64,000 bases of DNA, from assembly GCA_028023455.1 (NCBI GenBank), contig JAQFVV010000186.1:2072700-2136699 (forward strand). The letters run 5' to 3'. This stretch comes from Epiperipatus broadwayi. Its lineage: Eukaryota; Onychophora; Udeonychophora; Euonychophora; Peripatidae. Positions 10,851 to 21,850 of the stretch are shown here, piece by piece (positions within the stretch are counted from its first letter, which is position 1; every line of letters starts with the position of its first letter). A model generated the notes under the pieces. The model ran no database searches and was not told the DNA's origin. It worked only from the letters and a program-made list of their open reading frames with translations. The translations under genes and the position numbers were made by a program.

Positions 10851-12673
10851 TTTCGACCAGTACAGTGGATTTTTTTCCCCGCGTTTGGATGCCCAGTCGT
10901 GGGGATATATTTCCACACCCTGCAATACCCTGTATAGTGTTTGATATATAAATATAATCTTTTTTTCTCTTTTGAATAACACTAAATAATGTATATATGT
11001 AAGATTTTTTTTTGCCGAATTTGTATGCTCAGTCATTGTAATTTTTTTTCCTCTCAAGTTTGTACATCCAATAATATAATCGTATTTAATGTCATATGTA
11101 TATAAAAATATAGTATATATATGTAAAAGAAGGATGTAATTATTAGCACATTTTTGAAAGTAAGACAATTATTACAAAATATATATTTTTTGTAGATGAG
11201 AATTGAATGACCCAGCTTTTATTTGTACATTCTGTGTCACCTTGTTGGCTGGCACCCTGATATAAATTTGCCAACAGGCATTCTTTTAAAACACAGAATT
11301 TAATGGGGAATTTGAACCTGGATAGGGTGGTAGTAGAGAATCTATATTAATTATGAATAAATTTTGTACATTAATAAGCAAATGTGATAAAAGTTAATAG
11401 TGACTATGTACTAATAATAAAACTTCGAGCCTATTCTAGGTGCGGAAGAACAACCAAGACAAGACAGAAAGTGAAAAATCTAATTAATGCAGTAGTTTTT
11501 TTTTTTTAAGTTTTTTTTTTGCTTTCCATATTTATTTATAGATAGTTTAAGGTACAACCATTATGTTAGTGAGTAAACCAATGTATTTTATATATATATA
11601 ATGTAGGCAGCAGGTCAGGATAGCAGGCAGATAAAATAAATTATGGGGGAGCAACGGAAAGAGTAGGGCAGGAGATAGTTGAAGACGGGGAAAATAATTC
11701 CAGAAACTTTAATGTAGAAAAAAAAAGGCACCATCATAAACAGTTTTTTTTATATATAGATAAAAACGTACTAAATAAATAGGTACCGTTTTGAAAGAAA
11801 CTTGGTTGTTCTTCAGTCGCGAATGGATTCGAAGTAAAGGCATTTTTTTATTCATTTTTTTTTCTGTCATTTTAAGTGGGGAAGTGTGAAACAGTCGACT
11901 TTAGTTTAAGATTGAGTTTCACTGTTCTACCACAAGCCATGTTTCATCCTGTTTTTTTTTTGTCATATGTATATAAACTGTACGTGTATTTCTGAGAAGC
12001 GTCTATGAGATTTATAAACATAAGTCTTAAATAAAAATTTTCTTTAATTATTTTAAATATTAACTTTTCTAGATGTAACTCAGATATATATGTATATATA
12101 CGCAGCTTTTATATATATAAAAGCACAAACAAATCTAGTAAATAATTTTGTAATTTTTTTTCTTAATTATATTTTATTTATTTTATAAATATTTTTCTTC
12201 GTATAATTACACAAATATTCAAGATGGAAGATGCAGTCAGTCGTTAACTGTCCAAGAGTAATTAAAGAGTGGAAACATTAGTTTGTTTCATGATTTTAAA
12301 AGGAATTTTTAAATTAAAGTTAACGAAAGTAAAATTGAAAACAAAGCTAATTGATTTTAGTTAGCTGTTAACATTTTTATCAAATCTATTTTCAATCTGA
12401 AAATTGATTTGAATTTATTTTTGGACAGTTATCTCGCGATTGCATCTCCAATAACAATATAGAAAATATTTTTGTAAATTAAAGATTCAATTAGAGTTAA
12501 TAAGTTTAATTAAAAACATTTTTTGAATAACTCAAAACTGACATAAATAGGGCTGAAAATCTATTGTGTCGGAGTTTGGTCAATCATTGCTAGCCGACTC
12601 CATGTCTGTTTAATTTTTGAGGGGCCTAAGTCGCCTTCCCCTCCATCTTTGGCTCCACTCTTCTCCGTGCAGT
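10851..12673. other. Spacer between repeat R copies, no gene seen
   Basis: AT-rich sequence with poly-T runs and TATATA stretches. No coding remnant or terminal repeat was recognised. Open frames near 10755-11168 lie partly in repeat R and are not conserved in copy B. Confidence 0.45.
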
Positions 12674-14830
12674 GATGTAGCTGCTACCAATCAAAGAATG
12701 TTACCTTCTGCAGAAGATTCGTCCATACTTCATCCCATAGAATCATGAGGTAACAAGCCTATAGTCATTATCATCGCCTTACCTGAAGTCTAACTCTTTA
12801 AAATTAATGTTTTCTTTATGTTTAATTTTTTTAACTTGCTCATCGGTGAGTATGTTAAAACTGATAATTATTTCCTTAGTATTGATTCTCTATAACCTAA
12901 AGTACTCTTATTGTAAACTATTTCATCCAACTCATGCTTATTTTTCTTATAATTTAGTGCAGTTATAATTTAATTTTAATGATATTTTTATATTTTCACT
13001 TAATTTTTATTTCTAAATGCCAATCAAACCCAGTCTTACGAACTTCTATATCCCACTGTGGAATAGAAGGGGGGGGGGAATTAATGAGTTCTTGTTATTT
13101 ATTTCTAAATAGCTCGTAAGATTGAGTTTCTCTTTTAAAATGAATATATGCTTTTTAAAAATATATATTTTACCGTAAAATTATACAAAATGTATAAATA
13201 CTTTGCAATCTGGTGTGGATATTGGTTTCCGTTAATTTTTATTAATTTCTTTATTGATCATCTTCGCCTAAAGGCTGGCAACTTAATTCTATTTTGTTGT
13301 TTGCATTTTTAAGTGCATGAATTTTAGTTTTTTTTAATATGTTAAACAAAATAGTATAGATTCAAGAAGAGGGAGCAATGCACGCTTCATTAATTATAGT
13401 TTTAACTTTTGATAAATGACTTTATCTTACATGGGTCATTATTTTAGCATATCATTATGTATTTGTTAAACCATTTAAGGCTTTATTTTAGTATTTAAAT
13501 TCAATGACTTCATATCCTTATAATAGCGTTGCTGGCCTGTCAAATTATTAATAAGCCACATAGGGCTTGATTTGAGCCACCTGTACCTCATTCCAGGGAT
13601 TCATGATCATCTTCGTTTGTCATTCTTCTTCTGAAAGTATATATTTATATACTGCTTTGATTCACCCATATCTCGTGCCAGAGATTCGAAGCCTTTCGTT
13701 TTTGTTAATGTTCTTGTCCATAACAGGAACATGCAGGTTGGTGTAGTTGAAGCTCTGCATGGCTCTGACGCGATCCAGCCTATAGCAACTTCCTACCTAT
13801 CTTTTTCTTTCGGTACCGCATTAGCATGAGGCTGGCATACCACCTTAATAATTGGAGAATATTTTCTTGGCCAAAGCTGCCTCTCTGTCACTGTCATAAT
13901 GCTAGCACCGCAATTTCGTATAGTTCGTTTTCTAGCCTGTTTAACAAAATAAATCGTAATGATATGTGATAATGGAATGTTTTTCTTTTTGTAATATTTT
14001 TTGTTGGAGTTTTAGTCCAACTTCTCATGAAGCTGCCCTCCCCTTTATTGAAATAAACCATTCCCCTTATTAATAGAGTTTCACAATATTTGATAGTTAA
14101 ATGTTGAAAATGTTTAATAAATAAATGTTTTTAGTACAGCTTGATCAGAATGTATCCTTAGTTAAGTGTGTTATCAATAAATGCTATAAATGAAAATAAA
14201 GCTATGTATCAAATGCCAAGGGCATCCTATGAAATCATATAAACAGCGAAACTCTATCGTATCTTTCTTTATATTTGTTTTTCTTATGGTATAAAACATC
14301 TACCAACCATTCAGATAAATCTATTTTTGTACTATTAAATAAAATCAGATTTTAAATATACGTTCAATATTGTAACTGCCACACTAAATTGATATTTGTT
14401 AAAATAAAAATAATTGTATCACGTTTGTTAAATATCTGTAATGAAAATAAAGTTTTAAATGCGTGAAGTTGATTATATATAAAATCATCTTGAGTTTTGT
14501 CAAAATAAATATTTATATTTTTAAACTTAATCCATTCGTTCAAATCTCATTAATATATTTATGTATGCATTTAACTTATATCTCGGGTTCACTCAATCTC
14601 TCATCATCATCATCACCAGTTGAGTTCTCATGCAAAACGATGTAGCACCAGGCCGGGATAGAATGAATTCATGTGGTATCACTGTAGGTGTTGTCCATAG
14701 TGTAATAGATTTAGGGAATGGGCAAATAGGTTAGAAATCATGATTGCTCCTGACTTGTGTATCTTGGGCATGATTGGATTTGGGGTAATTTTGCTTAGGT
14801 TCTAAATCTTGTTGGGTGGACATACATTTT
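12674..14830 (+). repeat. 2.15-kb non-coding repeat R, copy B
   Basis: Second full-length copy of the repeat at 8694-10850, in the same orientation. Unlike copy A, its left edge joins ordinary sequence (ending TCCGTGCAGT), so it marks the true left end as GATGTAG or shortly after. Small indels against copy A (for example the poly-G run near 13071 and missing CTCT units near 13880) show independent decay. Confidence 0.75.
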
Positions 14831-15251
14831 CAAGGGATACAATATAGTAAACCTATATTTAAAAAAGAAGTGTGTATAGAGTTTGCTATTATCCAAAGAT
14901 TGAAACCAAATGCAATTAATGTGGAAGGAATGAAATATAATATCTTTCATACATTGGAATGAATAATTTGGTAGTAGATAATATTTATATAAAGTTAAAT
15001 TCACTACTGAGTTATGGAAGATGATTGTTTGGACTTTATTGCATTCAGTGAGATGTTTGTTGTTGAAATCTATACATTGTGAGACATCAGGTTTTTATAA
15101 TTTTTTAGCCAACTTATAATGTAGATTTTTAACATTTAAACAACAATAGATTACGATCTGTTGTCAGTTATATGATTTACAATGAGAAATTATCTAATTA
15201 TTTGGGCAGATTACATTTTAACATATATACCTATTTTAATTTTTATTGTAG
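14831..15251. other. Intron 1 end, no gene seen
   Basis: AT-rich sequence ending in the acceptor TTTTTATTGTAG just before exon B. No repeat was recognised. Confidence 0.5.
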
Positions 15252-15357
15252 GTGGAGCTGCTGCTCTTGTTGGTGCAGCTGCTATTGGTGCTGGCCTCCT
15301 AAAGCTTTATCAAACTTATAATAAAACTGAAAATTGCCATACTTATTCAAATGAAAG
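15252..15357 (+). CDS. Host gene internal exon B: Ala/Gly-rich hydrophobic helix
   Basis: A 106-nt exon between the acceptor TATTGTAG and the donor GTAATA. The first two bases complete the glycine codon left open by exon A. The next 34 codons encode GGAAALVGAAAIGAGLLKLY in one run and then a polar stretch (NKTENCHTYSNE). The last two bases are completed to AGA by exon C. The hydrophobic part is about 18-20 residues, rich in small residues, and is flanked by an acidic segment on one side and Lys/Tyr on the other. A transmembrane or membrane-anchoring helix is likely. Composition alone cannot exclude a buried Ala/Gly helix. A possible N-glycosylation site (NKT) follows. Confidence 0.82.
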
Positions 15358-16522
15358 GTAATATTAATCATTACATTATTAATTATAATTACAAAAAGTT
15401 CTATATAGATTTAAGCTTTATCAGATATTTCTTGTCATTATCAACATTAATGTTTTAATACCATATTTTTGTGCACATACTATGTACTTTTTTCTAAAAC
15501 ATGTTAAAGTGGAAAAAATAAGATACACTTTATATACTTGTATTACAGACAAAATTGGAATGGTTACATGATGTCAGAACGTTTCATTTAACATTTATCA
15601 GGAAAAATAAAAAAAATAGCCTAAGTTTAAGTGAAAAAATTTCGTACAATGTCAAAAAAGAAATCATTATAAAATCTCCCAAGAAGACTGAAATTTCTAA
15701 TCCCAACAGTCGTACAGAAAATGAAGCATTATATAAAGAAAGTAGGGATAAGCCACATAGAAGATACTGATTTTATGAATGAAAATTTGAAAAAATTTTA
15801 AGTTTCTATAATTAAAATGATTAATAAAGCATATTTTTTTATATTATTCTTATTTTCTTTTTCTGCTATTGATAATTTTTCAAAAAACATTTGAAATTTT
15901 TCCTGAAAAAAATTTCATACGCATTATATGCATGTATGCCTTATATGTACAGAAGTATGGAAAATACTACTATTTACTTAATAGAATTACATAGTTGGTA
16001 ATTGTAATATTCATAAGGGGATTTAATATGGACTTTTAAAATAAGATACATGCTTTTAGTTCAAAAGATTTAGAAAGATAACCAGGTTTCATTATATTAG
16101 AACACCTGTATCAAATAGTATGATTAGAATAACTCATTGGTTGCCAAAATACTTGACAATTCAGCAGAAGTTTAACTATTATAAAGCACCCCCTTTAGGA
16201 TGAAGATAAAATATATACCTATGATCTTTGAAAATATATCTGGTATGTTATTGATGTAAAGGGCTTTATTATTTTTTGAGATAACTCTAAATTCAACAGG
16301 CTAAGAATAAATAATATCAGGAGAATGGCCATTTGCCACCTACTATGTAACGATTTAGTGTTTTCACTTGGTCATAATATTTTGCCTAGTTATTTTCAGC
16401 TGTACTGTAGTAAAAACATCATAATGAATAAATATTTATCAATCATTTTGAAATCGTTTTAACTATTTACACTCAACTTTTATAGTTACCTAATAAGGTA
16501 AAAGATGGCTGCTGAAGGGTTG
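15358..16522. other. Start of intron 2, no gene seen
   Basis: AT-rich sequence with no recognised repeat. A frame at 15555-15770 (MEWLHDVRTFHLTFIRK...) has no recognisable domain and is not flanked by convincing splice sites in the gene's phase. Confidence 0.45.
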
Positions 16523-16530
16523 CATTAAAT

Positions 16531-16916
16531 CAGGGGTCCCCAACCTTTTTGCACTTAAGAGCACATTCTATAATACCGGCCAGGTGGCGGGCACCATTTA
16601 TTTTTTTCAACCAGATGGCAGGCACCATTTATTTTTTCAATGTAAATTTATAGTTGTATATTGTTAATAGTACACATAATGTACAAAAAAATATTTATTT
16701 CAAAAATAAAATTTTAACATATAATTAACGTTTATATTTTTGCTGTAAAAGTATAGTATGCCTTACAATATAATACAATAATTTATAAGAAATTTTAAAA
16801 ATTAAATTTATTTGTATCTGATAAATAATTTTTTATCGTGTTCGGATAGCGGCGGGCACACGTAAAATGGTCTGCAGGCGCCATGGTGCCCGCAGGCATA
16901 GGGTTGGGGACCCCTG
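16531..16916. mobile_element. hAT-type MITE with 8-bp target-site duplication
   Basis: A 386-bp element. Its terminal inverted repeats are CAGGGGTCCCCAACC on the left and GGTTGGGGACCCCTG on the right, a classic hAT-superfamily terminus. The flanks CATTAAAT (16523-16530) and CATTAGAT (16917-16924) form an 8-bp target duplication with one mismatch, the length expected for hAT. Inside, a 32-bp segment with GGCGGGCACCATTTATTTTT is tandemly duplicated. There is no transposase, so it is non-autonomous. Confidence 0.9.
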
Positions 16917-16920
16917 CATT

Positions 16921-17110
16921 AGATCCTAAGATCTAGGTGCAGTGCTCTCAGATCCAAGGCTCCTCACCGATGAAAGCCATAAGCTACAAACTAGTCTAGG
17001 GATATTGGATGAGTAAGCAGTAGATAGGGATTTTCGGCACAAACCTTCCTGCATCCATTGATTACTCTGGTTTGCACTGATTGGCACTACTGTATGGAGA
17101 GTTTAGTTTC
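16921..17110 (+). repeat. F2 repeat copy with inactivated hammerhead
   Basis: About 190 bp, running from AGATCCTAAGATCTAGG to CACTACTGTATGGAG. It aligns along its length with 51212-51402 and with both arms of 52310-52620. The hammerhead core has two changes in invariant positions: CCGAUGA instead of CUGAUGA, and CAAA instead of GAAA. It is therefore probably inactive. The hAT MITE sits immediately upstream. Confidence 0.8.
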
Positions 17111-17736
17111 TGTAAACAGCTTTTGTAAACATAAAAAATGATGATCATGTGATGTTTAGTGGTTTAACTTTTATTGTGGCAGTAATTCCAAAAACATCTA
17201 TTATGGAGGCCATGAAAACAGTCTTTATCATCATAAATCCATTATTTCATGGATTCATTAATTGCAGAGATGTGTAAATATAAAATGTGGCATTAAAAAT
17301 AACTGGAAAAGAAATGCTGAAATCACTAGCCATTTACAATTATAAACATTATAAATAAATAAACTATTTTTTTAATTGATGATTAAATGCAGGCTCAAAT
17401 TTGATTATCTTCCTGTTGTGAATAGAATACTGTACTCCTGAAAGTTGAATGGTCTTTGAGCTTATTGAATCCTTGTGAATGATTGCACTATGAATCCTAG
17501 TTCTTTTATTATTAATATTTATTTATGTGTTTTTACATAATTACAGTATATATTTAATTTTGTATAAAATATCAATTTTTTGATTATAAACTGACTCATT
17601 ATCTTATTTATTATCATCAATAAGTATAATTTTACTTCTCACTATTATGTAAAACAAAAAAACACTTATTTACAATTGTTAATTAGAGAAGATATAAATT
17701 AGTATTAAAGTTTATCGGCTTAACGTTTTTGAGGAT
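17111..17736. other. AT-rich intron sequence between F2 and PLE2
   Basis: No gene seen. This should include the 3' untranslated part of PLE2 (minus strand), but I found no hammerhead or terminal repeat here. Confidence 0.4.
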
Positions 17737-20279
17737 TCATGCTTCATATTCATAGCCTTCATAAAATGTATAATAAAATAAATGCAAATACAAATATTCA
17801 AATAAGCTAGTATTACGTAGCCCATTTCTTCGAGATCTCGAAGCGTCTTTTCTATTAATGGCATGGATGTTTCCATTGATGTAAAATGCCTCCTTTATAT
17901 TTCTTTTGTGATCATTTGCTTCTGAGCACAATATTATGGGATTGGCGGGTGTGAAGTTGTGTCCAGATTGTTTAGCATGCTCCAAAAATACAAAGGATGT
18001 GTTGCTGTTCTTCCGAGCTCTGTTAAATGTGTAAAGATGTTGAGCCAGTCTAGTATTGATTGTAGCTTTCGTTTCACCATAATATATAGCGTGGCATCTG
18101 GCCTGAGGGCAGGCAATGGAGTACACCACGTGTGGGGTGAACGATCGATCAATGTGGTCTTTAGAGTTATTAATCAATCTATTAGAATTAGGTGGAGTTC
18201 TAACTGCTATGTTAAATTTATCATTTAATGCTTTCATTAGTTTGTTAGATATTTTAGGAATGTAGGGGATTGTTATTCTAGGTAGATTGGTGTGAGGTAC
18301 ATTATTGTTTATTGTATTATTAAATTTTATGATTTTATTTTTAATAGCTTTGAATTTGAACCCTGCTGCTAATAGATCTTTAATATAGTTGTTAATGTTT
18401 TCTTTCTTGTCTGCTTCATATTTACATAAATGTTTCTAAACAAAAATGCATTAAGGCCAGCAAATTTATGCGATGTAGATGAGTTAGAGTTAGGGTGGAT
18501 ACAGCAGCGAATTTCAAATGGTTTAACAATCATTTTGTAATCTATTAAGTGGCGATTTCTTGATAAAGAGAGGTCGAGATATTTGAGTTCTTTATTATTT
18601 TCATATGTGATGGTGAATGAAAGTTTGGTTAAGTTTTGTAAATCACATTGTATATTTAAAATATCTTGAGAGGTTATGATAAAGATATCGTCTACATAAC
18701 GAATATATGTAAAGTCTTGGTTGATATTGTGATATTTTGGAATGATCGATAGCTTGTATTTATTTAAATATATGCTAGATAAAACACCACTGATAGGAAG
18801 GCCCATGGGCCATCCATCTTGCATTGTGTACCACTTGTTTTCAAAGAGTGTAAATATATGGAAATCAAGCCATGACAGGAAAGCAATAATGAATTTAACT
18901 CTTTCACTAGGGCAATGTGCTCGCAGTAGCTCTTCGTGTACTATTTGGATGGATGCTTTTCTATTAATTGATCCATATAGTTCCTTCACATCCATTGTAG
19001 CCATAATTGAAGTCTGAGAGATTTGAGTATTTTTGATTTTGGAGATGAATTGGAGAGACGAGTTTATTGTGTATAAGCCAAAATTAAGGTAATCTATAAG
19101 TAATTGATTGATTAATTTGGCTGCTTCAAAATAATGCACACCACCGAAATCCATCATCAATCTAAGCGGTTCGCCTTTTTATGTAGTTTTAAATTGGCAA
19201 ACATTCGGGGAGGTCTAGTGGCAGAAGGGTAAATTCTGTAATATTCGGATTTAGTAATCCCTTTATCCTTGAAAGTCCGAAGCACATTGTTAATAAATTT
19301 ATCTCGATCTAGTTTAATATTAAAAGAGTTATCATGCACCAACTTTAATATTTTAATTTGGTCGTGCATTTTATTTTTATAGTCTGTGTTATTTAGTAAA
19401 ACAAAACGATTGCCTTTGTCTTCTTTGAGATAAGTAATATTGTGTGTTGTAGTGGCAGAAGGGTAAATCCTGTAATATTCAGATTTAGTAATCCCTTTAT
19501 CCTTGAAAGTCCGAAGCACATTGTTAATAAATTTATCTCGATCTAGTTTAATATTAAAAGAGTTATCATGCACCAACTTTAATATTTTAATTTGGTCGTG
19601 CATTTTATTTTTATAGCCTGTGTTATTTAGCAAAACAAAACGATTGCCTTTGTCTTCTTTGAGACAAGTAATATTGTGTGTTTTGAAATATTGTTTGGTA
19701 TTTAATATACTTTTATTCCATGCTTTTCCTTCTTTGTCAACCAAATTGTTATTTAATAGTTTAGATATATTGGTGATGATAGCGTCTCTTTGTATATTGT
19801 TAATGAGACTTGCTTTGATGTCTGCTATTAGTTCGAGTTTAGGAGATCTCCAACTGCCTCCTACATATTTCAGTCCGAGGGATAAAATTTTCTTTATTTC
19901 ATATGGTGGTGTAATTGAAGTTTTGTTAACGAATGCATCTGTATTAATCCTCTGGCGATTTCTGTTTTGCTTGATAGACAAAAAATGTATTTTATTTTCA
20001 AATTTTGCTGTATGAAATCTCTCAATTTTATGCAGTTTATCTTGCATCCCACTGGGGGATTACGTAGTTCGCAGTCATTTTATTCCATCTGATTGTTTGC
20101 TTTTTGAAAGCATCTCTACATCCATATGTTATATGCACCAAAAGCTGTTTCTGCAATTCATTCTTAATTTTAAAATTATTGTATATTGTTCTATTGATTT
20201 TAACCACACAACAATTGGGTATAATATTATAATTCTTGCATTTAGAAAAGAACGAAAGTCTTTGCTCGTATTTAATCAT
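17737..20279 (-). pseudogene. Penelope-like retroelement PLE2: RT / GIY-YIG polyprotein
   Basis: A second, different PLE in antisense orientation to the host gene. Coding runs from 20279 to 17737 in four frames: 20279-20037, 20047-19157, 19160-18369, and about 18366-17737. That means three shifts. In order: an N-terminal region; LKEDKGNRFVLLNN (duplicated, see separate entry); RPPRMFANLKLHKK; motif A MATMDVKELYGSI; motif B WPMGLPISGVLSSIYL; motif C YIRYVDDIFII; and LKYLDLSLSRN. The linker ITIPYIPKISNKLMKAL follows, then a GIY-YIG nuclease with VYSIACPQARC, IYYGETK, NTRLAQHL, HAKQSGHNF and the IKEAFYI glutamate. It differs clearly from PLE1 (for example YGETK against YVAKT), so the two represent separate PLE families. 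Terminal repeats were not found. Confidence 0.9.
19219..19687. repeat. 234-bp in-frame tandem duplication within PLE2
   Basis: A block of about 78 codons, from LKEDKGNRFVLLNN through ITKSEYYRIYPSAT, occurs twice in succession. The two copies differ at only a few positions (for example C/Y, G/D, and T/C changes at DNA level). The reading frame is kept across the junction. The duplication lies just before the RT core. Confidence 0.85.
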
Positions 20280-21610
20280 CGAAATTCCGCAATGTAAGAT
20301 CTGTTTTTTTTGGATGCAGTTTACAATTTTTTCTACTGATTTATTTGAGTCAAGTAAGATTTTTTTTTTTTTGAATTAATGATTAGTTTTCATATGTATA
20401 TATCTTCTTGGTCTTGTTTGCATAATTCACTTGATTTTATGTTTTGTGTAATTTAATACCATGATAGAGTACCAGACTGGATTGCAAGGTCCATAAATCC
20501 ATTCCTATTCTGGCACTTGGAGGATTCTAACATTTTTATGACCTCATGACCACATGGTAAATTCACTGAAATGTGAACCCACACTTTGTTGCTCAAAACT
20601 ATTTATACACCTAGGTTTGCCTCCGGCAATCTAGGATTCATTCTTGATTTTTATCAGTCTTCTATTTCATATTGGTGTTTTTAATTAGTATTTTCAATTT
20701 CTATTGTATCAAGAAATATTTGTAATTAGCAAATATTCCTTGGCAGTTATCAAACGCAAATTTCTTATCGCATATATGTACATATTTTCCATTGTTACAT
20801 TTTACACAAATTTAATCATTAATTAAACTCTTATCAGTGCGATCTAAAATATATTTCTCTAATGCATTTTCCTTACTTTTTCTGGAGTACAAAACTTATA
20901 CTTGAATTTCAATGTATTTATTTATACAAATCATGTCAAAATGAAATACAATTTTGTGTATTATATTTTATTTTAATACTTATTATGAATAAATAATTAC
21001 TTATTTATGATTATTTATAAATTATAAATATAGCTTTGTGCAATTTTATTGAATGAATATTTGAGAAAACTAAATACTTTCACAGTAAGGCAAAAAACTA
21101 TATTTTATTATCCTGAATGTTTTATTGCGAATCCATTAATAACAGTATCATAATTTGCTTTTTATGAATTTTGATTCAATAGATAAAATTGCTAATAAAG
21201 GGAATCATTCTTGAGCTATGCTGATTTCAAATTAACATGGCCAGAATATTGTGAAATATTTAAGCATACATATTGTATGTAGCTGAAAAATCTACATCAC
21301 CATGTAGCCAATGCTTTTACACTTGTGTTACTTTGAAGTGATAAGATCTTCAAATTACAGAATTTTGGCAAAAAAAAAAAGAAATGTAATTACATTTAGC
21401 AAGTAATAAATATTTTGTTTGTCAATTTTCCCAGAAAGTATGCAGGCTCCGGGCCTTCACAAATGCAGAGCCTCTTGCAGTCATATCATGACTTAAAAAA
21501 TTAATTCTGGCCATGATTTATTGATTCCATAACTTCTCTTACATAATTTAAATTGTATATTCTGGCAATTATACTAATTATAAACCTATCTATTATACCG
21601 GTCAAAATAG
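20280..21610. other. Upstream of PLE2, no gene seen
   Basis: AT-rich, with a poly-T run near 20360. It may contain the PLE2 5' region, but I see no repeat or ribozyme core that would prove this. Confidence 0.4.
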
Positions 21611-21614
21611 TATG

Positions 21615-21740
21615 CTCACTTAACAAGATTCAAATCTTAAGCAAAAGTACCTCGAATCCGATCATGCTCGAGATACACAGGTCTGGAGCAATCCTGAATT
21701 CTAACCTATTTGCCTATTCTTCGAATCTCGGACCCAATGA
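21615..21740 (-). repeat. 3' fragment of repeat R
   Basis: The reverse complement matches the last 130 bp of repeat R copies A and B: GGTTAGAATTCA, then GCTCCAGACCTGTGTATCTCG, GATTCGAGGTACTTTTGCTT, and TCTTGTT. It extends about 25 bp past the end of the full copies to ACCGGTATAATA. Confidence 0.65.
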
Positions 21741-21771
21741 ACAACAATCCTGATGACACAGTAAAATTATT

Positions 21772-21850
21772 TTAAATCCGTGCCCATAAGCAAAGCGGTA
21801 GAGCATAAGATCAAACTGATGATGATGATCGAGGTCAGAGTAGCCCAGGA
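21772..21850 (+). other. tRNA-like head, possible SINE fragment
   Basis: TAAGCAAAGCGGTAGAGC (21787-21804) fits a pol III A box and the D-arm of a tRNA. GATCGAGGTCAGAG about 30 bp later is a weak B box. No tail or target duplication is visible. Confidence 0.35.
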
